A stretch of 34,530 nt of DNA, from NCBI RefSeq assembly GCF_025352645.1, contig NZ_JANXSO010000087.1:1-34530 (forward strand), given 5' to 3'. The DNA is from Iodobacter sp. (GTDB lineage: Bacteria; Pseudomonadota; Gammaproteobacteria; Burkholderiales; Chitinibacteraceae). A program made the translations under genes and the position numbers. Shown here one piece after another: positions 1 to 7,684 of this stretch. The stretch's first letter is position 1; the number at the start of each line of letters is the position of its first letter. The notes under the pieces were generated by a model, which had not been told where the DNA came from, searched no databases, and saw only the letters and a program-made list of their open reading frames with translations.

Positions 1-156
1 AAGTCAGAGTTCTTCTACTTAGAAAAATTCACTAGTCTTGAGCAACTAGAGCAAGGCATCGTGGATTACATTCATTACTATAACCACGACCGAATCAAGT
101 TGAAGTTAAAAGGGCTGAGTCCTGTGCAATACAGAACCCAGCTCTTGAGTACCTAG
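1..156 (+). CDS. IS3-family transposase OrfB, C-terminal fragment
   Basis: Reading frame 1 is open from the window edge to a TAG at 154-156 and encodes the last 51 residues of an integrase-type DDE transposase. The segments DYIHYYNHDRIKLKLKGLSP and VQYRT are the hallmark end of OrfB in the IS150 group of the IS3 family. This end contains the last part of the rve integrase domain; the catalytic D, D and E residues should lie upstream, outside the window. The inverted-repeat-like end that follows at 166-190 fits this assignment. Whether the complete element is intact cannot be judged here. Confidence 0.9.
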   Translation, partial: KSEFFYLEKFTSLEQLEQGIVDYIHYYNHDRIKLKLKGLSPVQYRTQLLST

Positions 157-165
157 CTTTTATAC

Positions 166-190
166 TGTCCAACTAATTGGGGTCAGTTCA
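166..190. repeat. Terminal inverted repeat (right end) of the IS3-family element
   Basis: This 25-bp segment matches the usual IS150-group terminus (TGAACTGACCCC when read from the complementary strand). Its partner at the left end is not in the window, so the inverted-repeat length is approximate. Confidence 0.7.
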
Positions 191-329
191 TGCTTACATA
201 AAGCAGTGGGCTTTTTTATTACAGCTCGCCTTGCTGTCGCCAGATTGAGACAAACGTAAGCCATAAACTAGGGCGGGCCGATGAAATCGTCATACAATCC
301 ATGATTATCCTCGCCCGCAGTGCAGATCT

Positions 330-1091
330 ATGCGTGAATACATGCTGCAAACCCAATGGCATCAAATTATGGGAATTGGCGTGCTTTTTTTTGCCGCCCT
401 GTATTTTGGCTTTGGTACGCTCAATCTACTGCTTAGCCATAAGTGGCTACCTGCCATTCATTACGGCCATGTACTCGACCCACGCCCCTTGATGCCCGCG
501 CAAAGGCGTAAGGAAATAAAGCTTTCTATGCTCACCATTGTCTTATTTGGCACGGGCATGGTTTTCCCTTGGGGCCTGCTGCAATTAGGCTGGGCACGGC
601 TGGCCATCAACGCACCGCCCGCCCAGCTTGCCATAGAAATGTTTGCCTTGATCGTCTGGAATGAAATCCATTTTTATATAAACCACCGCTTACTTCACAC
701 GCCTTGGCTAAAGCGTTTTCACCTACCCCATCACCGCTCTATAGTCACCACCGCATGGTCCACCTATAGCTTTCATCCCGTTGAAGCCATTATGCTGGGC
801 AATGTGATTATGCTGCCGATGCTGGTGCATGATTTCTCTATTTACTCGCTGGCTGCTGTACCGGTTTTCAGCATTATTTTTAATAATATTGGCCATTCCA
901 ATTACGATTTTTTACCCGATGCCGATCACGATCGCTGGTGGCTTAATGGCGCGCGCCGCCACCATTTGCATCACGCCTGTTATCAAGGTAATTACGGTTT
1001 TATGTTCCCCTTTATGGATCGTTTACTTGGCACAGCGCTGCCCGCAGATGCAGCAAAACATAAAATTGAACGTAGCCGTCATGCTTTATAA
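330..1091 (+). CDS. Sterol desaturase / fatty acid hydroxylase superfamily protein
   Basis: A 253-aa integral-membrane di-iron enzyme of the fatty acid hydroxylase (sterol desaturase) superfamily. It carries the expected histidine clusters: HRLLH at 119-123, HLPHH at 131-135 and HHLHH at 211-215, with extra conserved-type histidines at FHP (149) and GHSN (189). Hydrophobic segments near residues 15-35, 65-85, 100-118 and 155-185 frame the clusters. Family members hydroxylate or desaturate lipid acyl chains, sterols or carotenoids using O2; the substrate here is unknown. The gene overlaps the next one, a desaturase, by 11 bases, so they are probably co-translated. ATG at 330 and ATG at 342 are both possible starts, and neither has a good Shine-Dalgarno. 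It is the first gene after the IS3 end and may lack its native promoter. Confidence 0.88.
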   Translation: MREYMLQTQWHQIMGIGVLFFAALYFGFGTLNLLLSHKWLPAIHYGHVLDPRPLMPAQRRKEIKLSMLTIVLFGTGMVFPWGLLQLGWARLAINAPPAQLAIEMFALIVWNEIHFYINHRLLHTPWLKRFHLPHHRSIVTTAWSTYSFHPVEAIMLGNVIMLPMLVHDFSIYSLAAVPVFSIIFNNIGHSNYDFLPDADHDRWWLNGARRHHLHHACYQGNYGFMFPFMDRLLGTALPADAAKHKIERSRHAL

Positions 1092-1950
1092 GCAGCGAGA
1101 TTGGCAAAGCTTGCTTTATCTAGGCATGCAGCCGCTATTAATGCTTTATTTGTGGCAAACGGGGCTCACCTCAACCATCAATAAACTGCTATTTTGCCTG
1201 CTGCTTTTTCTTACGCTTGGCATTAGTGTTATTCACCATAATCACTGCCATTTACATATCTGGCGGAATAAGCAGCTCAATAGAATCACAGATATTTGGA
1301 TTACCCTGCTGCAAGGTCACCCTAGCTTTGTGTTTTATCCGGCGCATATTGCCAATCACCATCGCTATCATCATGGCCCCAAAGATGAGGCGAGAACCTA
1401 CCGCTTTGGTAGCGATAGCAATAATCTGCTTGGCTATGTATTACACCCACTACAAGCGGCATGGGTGCTTTACCCACTTTTTATAACTTGGTTAATACGC
1501 ATAAAGCATAAAAAAACCAACGTTTTTTATTACTACCTGCGTCAATATTTAGTGCTTGGCCTCGCTTGGATCATTTTGGCGACGATTGATTACCACAAAT
1601 TTTTAACTTTCATTTTGCTGCCGCAATTACACGGCTTGCACTGGCTATTAGCCACCAATTACTTACAACATGCCCACGCTAATGGCCATTCACGCATCAA
1701 CTTTGCCCGCAATTTTGAGGGCTGGGTCAATCCACTGCTGTTTAATATTGGCCTACATACAACGCATCATCGCCATCCCAGAGCGCACTGGTCTGAACTT
1801 AGCAGCTTACATCCACACTACCGCCAGCAAGTTGATCCGCGTTTAAATGCGGGCCCGCTACTGGCGTATATGTTTCGTACTTATTTTTTGAGCTTATTCC
1901 GCCCCCGCTGGCGCAGCCAAAGCCTGATGCAACACCATAAGGATGCATAA
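1081..1950 (+). CDS. Membrane fatty acid desaturase
   Basis: I start this gene at ATG 1081, inside the end of the hydroxylase gene, giving 289 aa. The frame stays open further upstream, but there it only shadows the hydroxylase. The protein has the three histidine boxes of acyl-lipid/acyl-CoA desaturases: HHNHCH at 52-57, HRYHH at 94-98 and HTTHH at 226-230. Hydrophobic segments lie around 12-50, 125-140 and 155-190. It would introduce a double bond, or in divergent relatives a hydroxyl or acetylenic bond, into a fatty acyl chain at the inner membrane. Its stop (TAA, 1948-1950) overlaps the ATG of the ketosynthase gene by one base, which argues for an operon and a shared acyl substrate. Regioselectivity cannot be read from sequence. 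Confidence 0.87.
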   Translation: MLYKQRDWQSLLYLGMQPLLMLYLWQTGLTSTINKLLFCLLLFLTLGISVIHHNHCHLHIWRNKQLNRITDIWITLLQGHPSFVFYPAHIANHHRYHHGPKDEARTYRFGSDSNNLLGYVLHPLQAAWVLYPLFITWLIRIKHKKTNVFYYYLRQYLVLGLAWIILATIDYHKFLTFILLPQLHGLHWLLATNYLQHAHANGHSRINFARNFEGWVNPLLFNIGLHTTHHRHPRAHWSELSSLHPHYRQQVDPRLNAGPLLAYMFRTYFLSLFRPRWRSQSLMQHHKDA

Positions 1951-3809
1951 TGCCGATTCAGTTTGAACACGTTTATCTATCCGCTGCGGGCCTCTATTTG
2001 CCTGGGCCTGCGATTGGCAATGAAGAAATGGACGCCTTTATTGCGCCCATAAATAAAATATCCAAGCGCATAAAAGCCAGAATACTCGCCGAAAATGGCA
2101 TCAAAACCCGCCATTACGCTATTGATGCCGAAGGAAAAACACGGCAAAACCACGCACAAATCGCCGCTGCAGCGGTGCATCACTGCTTAGACTTGGCCCA
2201 AAGCAGCCTCGATAAAGTCTCATTACTGGCCGTTGGCTCATCAGGGGGCGACGCGCTGATGCCAGGCTTTGCCAATATGATTCAAGGCGAGCTGGGCGCA
2301 CCGCCCATGCAAACCGTTTCTTGCCAAGGCGTGTGCGCGGCGGGGGTCAGCGCCATCGAATTTGCTGCCCAAGCCATTGAGCTAGGCGCGCACCAGCAGG
2401 CCTTAGCCGTGGCCGCCGAAATGCCATCTCGAATGTTTAAGCAAAGCCGCTTTGCCCCACGTGGCTATCAAAGCGATTTTGACGCGCATTTTTTGCGCTG
2501 GATGTTATCCGATGGCGCAGGGGCCATGCTGCTCAGCCGCCAGCCAAAGGCCGGCCTTAATATTAAGCTTAAATGGATACACCAAAAGAGTTTCTCAGGG
2601 GATTACCCCGTGTGTATGCAACTGGGGCTAACGGAAGATCGCAGCCAATCTTTTTTAGACTTCGCCTCATCTGGCGAAGCAGAAGCCGCGGGCGCATTAT
2701 CGCTGCGACAAGATATCCGCATGCTGCCGCATTTATTTGATATCTGTATTCATGAATACGTGAAGCTGGTAGACGAAGGTTGGATTAGCTCGAACCAGAT
2801 TGATCACTTTCTTTGCCATTACTCATCAGCCAAGTTTATGCCGGTAGTAGAAGAGCTACTCGCCAAGGCGGGGCTCAGCATTCCGCCCGAGCGCTGGTAC
2901 AGCAATCTAAGCCATCGTGGCAATACCGGTGCAGCCTCTATCTTTATTATGTTGGCTGATTTCTTAAAACAAAAAACCATCAAAGCAGGTGAAAAGATTT
3001 TTTGCTTCATCCCCGAATCAGGCCGTATTTCAGCAGCCTATATGCTGTTTGAGGTAGAAGACGGCAACGCCATGCAATCTGCCACGCCGCGCACTCATCC
3101 TGTTCTCTTTGATCCGCAAATCCCCGCGCCGCATCAACCAAGCACCGCGCCACTGGCCCTGCAGCCGCTACTCACCCAGCTAGCCAGCCTGTGGCAAGAC
3201 TATCGCTCGCAAGTCTGGCGCACGCCCGTGATCCAATCGCTGGTGAATGGCCGCTTTGACGAAGCGGCTTACCAGCGCTGGACAGCCGCATGGGTGCCGC
3301 AAGTCAGGGAAGGCAGCCTGTGGATGCGTGAGGCGGCGGCATCGCTCAGTGGCGATCTAGCCGTCTTAGCCAGCTTAATCGACCTGCACGCCGATGATGA
3401 GCAAAACGATTTTCAGATCCTTTACCAAGATTACCAAGCTGCAGGTGGCCAGCTCGCCTTAGATGATTTACGCCGTAATCCAGGTGGCGAAGCGCTCAAT
3501 AGCTATCTGCACGCCCTAGCCGCCACGCCCAATCCCATCGGCTTACTAGGCGCGATTTATATTATTGAAGGCACGGGCCAGCGCATCGTCCCCACCCTAT
3601 TGCCCTTGCTGCGTGCCCAACTGACGCTGCCCGCACAAGCCTTTCGCTTTTTGGAATATCACGGTGCAAACGATGAACACCACCTTGCCCGCTGGCTAGG
3701 CGCAGTAGAAATCACCCTTGCCATAGACCCAAGCGCAGCGCCGGCTATCTTGGCCACGGCCAAACGCTGCGCCCAGCTGTATTTAATGCAATTTGAGCAT
3801 ATTGAATAA
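1950..3809 (+). CDS. FabH-like ketosynthase III fused to a haem-oxygenase-like di-iron oxidase domain
   Basis: A 619-aa two-domain protein. Residues about 1-370 are a thiolase-fold KAS III (FabH-like) domain. The likely nucleophile is C125 in SCQGV (C129 is the alternative), with H290 in LCHYSS and N325 in RGNTGAAS completing a Cys-His-Asn triad. A Pro/Ala-rich linker (about 375-405) leads to a C-terminal helical domain of about 210 aa. That domain resembles haem-oxygenase-like diiron oxidases (HDO, iron-containing redox enzyme family): E540 in YIIEG and H571-x3-D575-x2-H578 match the spacing of the family's metal ligands. HDO relatives such as UndA and CADD cleave C-C bonds or insert oxygen. 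The inferred role is condensation of an activated acyl chain followed by oxidative processing of the product. The usual helix-1 histidine ligand is not evident after E484. The fold assignments are recognised by motif and the product is unknown. Confidence 0.82.
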   Translation: MPIQFEHVYLSAAGLYLPGPAIGNEEMDAFIAPINKISKRIKARILAENGIKTRHYAIDAEGKTRQNHAQIAAAAVHHCLDLAQSSLDKVSLLAVGSSGGDALMPGFANMIQGELGAPPMQTVSCQGVCAAGVSAIEFAAQAIELGAHQQALAVAAEMPSRMFKQSRFAPRGYQSDFDAHFLRWMLSDGAGAMLLSRQPKAGLNIKLKWIHQKSFSGDYPVCMQLGLTEDRSQSFLDFASSGEAEAAGALSLRQDIRMLPHLFDICIHEYVKLVDEGWISSNQIDHFLCHYSSAKFMPVVEELLAKAGLSIPPERWYSNLSHRGNTGAASIFIMLADFLKQKTIKAGEKIFCFIPESGRISAAYMLFEVEDGNAMQSATPRTHPVLFDPQIPAPHQPSTAPLALQPLLTQLASLWQDYRSQVWRTPVIQSLVNGRFDEAAYQRWTAAWVPQVREGSLWMREAAASLSGDLAVLASLIDLHADDEQNDFQILYQDYQAAGGQLALDDLRRNPGGEALNSYLHALAATPNPIGLLGAIYIIEGTGQRIVPTLLPLLRAQLTLPAQAFRFLEYHGANDEHHLARWLGAVEITLAIDPSAAPAILATAKRCAQLYLMQFEHIE

Positions 3810-3842
3810 GAAGGACATTTAAAAAAACTGTAGGCACCAATC

Positions 3843-3979
3843 AGAACACAGAGCACAAAAACTATGTGTCGACGAAAAGCACTAAATACACGAAAAAAAC
3901 ATACATGCTTTTTTAAATGGCATTATTTAAACCCATCACAGGACAATGGTAATACGGTGTTTATTCGTGTTTTTAGTGG
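3843..3979. repeat. Intergenic repeat with ACACAGAG and TACACGAA-type modules
   Basis: In the 245-base gap between the ketosynthase and the next gene, an AACACAGAGCACA segment (3844-3856) is followed by CACTAAATACACGAA (3880-3894). That 15-mer returns inverted at 3964-3978 (TTCGTGTTTTTAGTG, 14 of 15 positions complementary). Tandem ACACAGAG / CACGAA modules flanked by an inverted copy are typical of dispersed intergenic repeats found in many environmental bacteria. The two arms are about 70 bases apart, so a long stem-loop or a degenerate miniature element is possible. No coding sequence is visible here. Confidence 0.5.
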
Positions 3980-4054
3980 CCTACGTCTTTATTGATCTTG
4001 CTGCGTAATATCTGTGAATAAAGTTAACTCCATCTACAATTAAACGGCCCCACC

Positions 4055-4936
4055 ATGCCCAAAGATGATTTCTTGCACACAGCCCACGATCCACGTGACC
4101 CCAGCCCTTGGCTCGCGATGTATCTAGACCAAAGCACGCCCCTACCCGATCATGTAAAACAAGCATGGCTCAGTGATTTAGCCTCGCCTTCACGGCAGTT
4201 TTTACTGCCATTTGTGCGGCCTCTCGCCAAGCTTTCGATGATTTTGATTCAAATCCTCAAGCTACTTTTACCCAAGCGCTGGGCCGCATCCAAAGCGCTG
4301 CACCGGCTTTTAGTCTGGGGCTTAAAAGGCTTTGTATCGCCCGAGGCCAATTGGCTCATCCTGCGTCATTTTCATTTAGGAGCGCAGATTATCGAGTTTG
4401 TAGAACGAAACGCGCCCGTCAGCGTGCCACTTTCCCCCCTCAAGCCCCTGACGATTGATGCACTTGCCGATGAGCTTTTTCTTAAACACGATTTAAACCT
4501 GTTTAATTTTATTATCCGGCTAGGGCAAGCCTTAAGAGATGAAGACAAAAAGCTGACTGCAGTGGCTGAAGTTGATTTCAGCATGATTACCGAGCCGCCA
4601 TTGGCATTAAACGCGATGCCACAAACCAAGCTCAATTGGATCGACGTGCAAACCGCTATCGAGATCTTTACACCGGTTTACCAGTTGTTTCTGACCGATA
4701 ACGATTTTTGGCGTGCCGCAAATTCACTACAAATGGACGAAACCATGGGGGTGTATGTCGCCACTCTTCTCAACACACCACAACATCTACTCTTACTGAA
4801 TAATAAACACCCACTGGTCCCCCTTTCCACCCTACACGCAGGGCATAGATTGGTATTACATGGGCTATCTACCGAGATGCTGCACTGCCTACTTAGCGAA
4901 ATGAAGCGAACAAACGCAAGCAGTAACGCCCATTAA
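4055..4936 (+). CDS. Conserved-looking hypothetical protein associated with the lipid cluster
   Basis: A 293-aa protein that I cannot assign to a family. It starts at ATG 4055 in a plausible context and its composition is that of a real soluble or membrane-peripheral protein. A hydrophobic/amphipathic stretch at about 52-75 (rich in L, I, K and P) could contact the membrane. Other notable segments are RHFHLGAQIIEF near 104-115, a region rich in L, D and F around 130-160, and a Trp-containing helix NDFWRAANS near 216-224. No nucleotide-binding, metal-box or signal-peptide motif is seen. It lies 245 bases after the ketosynthase on the same strand, separated by a repeat, so membership in the same pathway is an inference from proximity. 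It may be a partner or carrier-like accessory protein; no function is claimed. Confidence 0.7.
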   Translation: MPKDDFLHTAHDPRDPSPWLAMYLDQSTPLPDHVKQAWLSDLASPSRQFLLPFVRPLAKLSMILIQILKLLLPKRWAASKALHRLLVWGLKGFVSPEANWLILRHFHLGAQIIEFVERNAPVSVPLSPLKPLTIDALADELFLKHDLNLFNFIIRLGQALRDEDKKLTAVAEVDFSMITEPPLALNAMPQTKLNWIDVQTAIEIFTPVYQLFLTDNDFWRAANSLQMDETMGVYVATLLNTPQHLLLLNNKHPLVPLSTLHAGHRLVLHGLSTEMLHCLLSEMKRTNASSNAH

Positions 4937-5170
4937 ACCCATAACTGCACAATAATTTTATTTTGCCAATGTTTTAGACAAACGGCAGATTGTTGGTGTT
5001 AAAACAAAGCCAGCCCTGCAAGCATGCGGCATCGGCCTCTTTTAGCGCCGCACAAAACACACCGTCGCAAACACAATGTGATTAAGTCTTTAAGCCAATG
5101 TTAAATAAGGAAGTTTAACTAAGAAAAATCATCTGTTAGTCTAGCGCACACGCTTTTTTCGGTTCTTCCT

Positions 5171-6496
5171 ATGCCACGTATTATTCAAGATTTTGTGAAA
5201 AGAATCAGCAATCATTCTGTCAGTATTACGCCACAGTTTATTCATAGAAGCTGGCTTATCATCTTAATCCCTTCTTGTATTACGCTTACTGCCTATGGCG
5301 TTGCCGAGCTTGGCCCTAAAGAAAAGATTGCTATCAGTACCCGTACCGAAGCGATTGCCACCCCCATTTTACCAAGCAGCATCACAGATAGCCCCATCTG
5401 GCATGAGGATGTGATTCGTGCGGGGGATACTTTATCGGCAGCACTTAACCGGCTAAACGTAGACGATGCTCAAGCCAGCCAATTCATTCGCAATGATCCG
5501 ATTGCTAAGGCCTTATTTGAGCTACACCCCAGCCGTAGTTTACGGGCCAAGACAGATCGAGAAGGCAAGCTGCTAGAGCTATACTACTTAAATAATAAAA
5601 ACCAAGAGCTAAGCATCAAACGTCAAGATACTGGGTTTATTGCCTCAATGAACGATGCAACAACCCAACTACACACCGTGGTTAAATCGGGCACTATTAC
5701 CAGCTCGTTTTACGCCAGCACCGATCAATTGGATATTCCCGACGATATTACCAAGCAATTGATTGAGATTTTTTCTGGTCAGATCGACTTTCACCGTGGT
5801 TTAAAAGTCGGGGACCGCTTTAGCCTAGTGTACGAAAGCTTTACGCATGACGGCTTAGAAATCAAAACCGGCAAAATTCTTGCCGCAGAATTTAGCGACC
5901 AACACAAAACACTACAAGCCATGTGGTACACCCCACCAGGCAGTAAGGAAGGTGCTTATTACACGCCTGACGGCAAAAGCTTGAAGCAATCTTTCTTAAA
6001 AAACCCCGTAGAATTTTCAAGAATTAGCTCTGGCTTTCAGATGCGCTTTCATCCCGTGTTAAAATCATGGAAGCAGCATAAGGGTATCGACTTTGCCGCA
6101 TCAACCGGCACCAAAATCATGTCAACAGCAGATGGAGTGATTAGCAAAATAACCCAAGACAATAGTGGCTATGGTAAGCATATTGAAATTAATCACGCAG
6201 GCAAATACAGCACCCTCTATGCACATATGTCCGCCTTCAGTCCCGGCCTAAAAACCGGCTCTAAAGTCAAACAAGGCGAAGTAATCGGGCTAGTTGGCGC
6301 CACAGGCCGTGTCACCGGCCCCCATTTGCATTACGAATTTAAAATTAATGGGCAGCAAGTGAATCCAGTTGCATTGCAGCTCCCCACCGCCCAGCCAATT
6401 GAAAGCCGCTACTTAGCGCACTTTCAACCAATCGCTGCGCAGACCAAAAACCAGTTAGCTTTCTTACAACGAATAGAGCAGGCCCGCGCTGAATGA
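5171..6496 (+). CDS. M23-family peptidoglycan DD-metallopeptidase (MepM/OapA type)
   Basis: A 441-aa envelope protein. It has a short cytoplasmic N-terminus, one membrane anchor at about 27-44, an OapA/LysM-like segment at about 76-115 (VIRAGDTLSAAL), a middle domain, and a C-terminal lysostaphin-type M23 domain. Zn ligands are visible as H303-x3-D307 in HKGID and H385-x-H387 in GPHLHYEF. M23 endopeptidases of this type cut peptide cross-links in the periplasm to allow sacculus growth. The gene overlaps anmK by 4 bases (ATGA), and an M23 peptidase next to anmK is common in proteobacteria, linking wall cleavage to recycling. No clear Shine-Dalgarno precedes the ATG. Confidence 0.93.
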   Translation: MPRIIQDFVKRISNHSVSITPQFIHRSWLIILIPSCITLTAYGVAELGPKEKIAISTRTEAIATPILPSSITDSPIWHEDVIRAGDTLSAALNRLNVDDAQASQFIRNDPIAKALFELHPSRSLRAKTDREGKLLELYYLNNKNQELSIKRQDTGFIASMNDATTQLHTVVKSGTITSSFYASTDQLDIPDDITKQLIEIFSGQIDFHRGLKVGDRFSLVYESFTHDGLEIKTGKILAAEFSDQHKTLQAMWYTPPGSKEGAYYTPDGKSLKQSFLKNPVEFSRISSGFQMRFHPVLKSWKQHKGIDFAASTGTKIMSTADGVISKITQDNSGYGKHIEINHAGKYSTLYAHMSAFSPGLKTGSKVKQGEVIGLVGATGRVTGPHLHYEFKINGQQVNPVALQLPTAQPIESRYLAHFQPIAAQTKNQLAFLQRIEQARAE

Positions 6497-7581
6497 GCCG
6501 TTTGATTATTGGATTAATGACCGGCACCAGTTTAGATGGCATTGATGCCGCGCTGGTTGATTTTACCAGTACGCCCCCTCAGCTCATTGCCGCCAAAGGC
6601 ACCGTGCTGAGTGAGCCATTGCGGGCGCAGCTACTTGCGCTGCAATCCCCACAAGCCAATGAGCTGCACTTGGCCCAGCTTGCCGCTAATGCCCATGCCG
6701 ATGCTTGCGCCGATGCGGTGCACAAGCTACTGGCCCAAACCGGCTATACGGCGGCAGATATCGAGGCGATTGGCAACCACGGGCAAACCATTCGGCATCG
6801 CCCCGAATGCAGCTACACCTTGCAAATCAGTAATAACGCCCGCTTAGCCGAGCAAACCGGCATCAGCGTGGTGGGCGACTTTCGCTCCAGAGACGTAGCG
6901 GCAGGCGGCCAGGGTGCGCCGCTTGTGCCCGCCTTTCATCAAGCGATGTTTAGCAACCCCATGCAAAAACGCGCCCTCGTTAATATTGGCGGCATTGCCA
7001 ATTCATCGCTGCTGATCGCAGGCCAGCCCACCACCGGCTTTGATACGGGCCCTGGCAATGTGCTAATGGATTTATGGATTGACCAGCAGCAGGGCCAGCG
7101 CTACGATAAAGACGGCGCATGGGCGGCAACGGGGCAAATCTTGCCTGATTTATTAGCACAGTTTTTAAGCGATGCTTACTTTGCTTTGCCTGCCCCCAAA
7201 AGCACAGGCCGAGATTTATTCCACCAAGCTTGGTTAGACCATCATTTAGCACAACGTAGTGATGCCCCAGCCGATGTACAAGCCACGCTTTGTGCCTTAA
7301 CGGCGCGCAGCATTGCCAATACGCTGCGGGAGCAAGCACTGGATGCGGTCTATATTTGCGGCGGTGGCGCGCACAATGTAACCCTGATGCAAATGTTAGC
7401 GCTGGAGCTGCCACAAACCCATGTGTGCAGCAGTGCCACGCTGGGGGTTGATCCAGACTGGATGGAAACCTATGCCTTTGCTTGGCTCGCAAAATGCTGC
7501 CTAGACCGAATCCCCGCCAACCTACCACGGGTTACAGGGGCGCAAGGGCCACGCATCTTGGGTGCTATTTGGCCCGCATAG
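6493..7581 (+). CDS. anmK: Anhydro-N-acetylmuramic acid kinase
   Basis: A 362-aa protein of the ASKHA-fold AnmK family. It starts with the diagnostic phosphate-binding segment GLMTGTSLDGID (7-18). The family's FDTGPGNVLMD segment and a later GGGAHN segment are present, and the length is normal. AnmK phosphorylates 1,6-anhydro-MurNAc with ring opening to give MurNAc-6-phosphate, the cytosolic step of cell-wall recycling. The ATG overlaps the stop of the M23 peptidase gene, so the two are translationally coupled. A 103-base gap with no clear terminator separates it from the LplT-PlsC gene downstream. Confidence 0.97.
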   Translation: MSRLIIGLMTGTSLDGIDAALVDFTSTPPQLIAAKGTVLSEPLRAQLLALQSPQANELHLAQLAANAHADACADAVHKLLAQTGYTAADIEAIGNHGQTIRHRPECSYTLQISNNARLAEQTGISVVGDFRSRDVAAGGQGAPLVPAFHQAMFSNPMQKRALVNIGGIANSSLLIAGQPTTGFDTGPGNVLMDLWIDQQQGQRYDKDGAWAATGQILPDLLAQFLSDAYFALPAPKSTGRDLFHQAWLDHHLAQRSDAPADVQATLCALTARSIANTLREQALDAVYICGGGAHNVTLMQMLALELPQTHVCSSATLGVDPDWMETYAFAWLAKCCLDRIPANLPRVTGAQGPRILGAIWPA

Positions 7582-7684
7582 CTGATAGGCCATTAGCAAT
7601 CTTGATGCAGCAGACGTAAATAGCCGTTCTAAATCAGCCGCTTCTCAGTTAGACTTGGCCCCGATTCCCTGCGGATAAGATTTT

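Larger units (their letters stand above)
1..190 (+). mobile_element. Right end of an IS3-family (IS150-like) insertion sequence
   Basis: The OrfB tail is followed 9 bases later by a segment at 166-190 that begins TGTCCAACTAATTGG and ends GGTCAGTTCA. On the other strand it reads as an IS terminus starting TGAACTGACCCC, the usual form of IS150-group ends, with a terminal CA. I place the element boundary at about 190. The left end and the target duplication lie outside the window, so the boundary is inferred from family convention. Confidence 0.8.

Noticed and set aside
829-1080. Long N-terminal extension of the desaturase reading frame
   Set aside because: It lies wholly inside the hydroxylase gene in another frame, has no histidine boxes or family resemblance, and ATG 1081 gives a normal desaturase.
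6980-7528. 182-codon open frame on the - strand opposite anmK
   Set aside because: It is antisense to a well-supported enzyme gene and shows no recognisable protein features.
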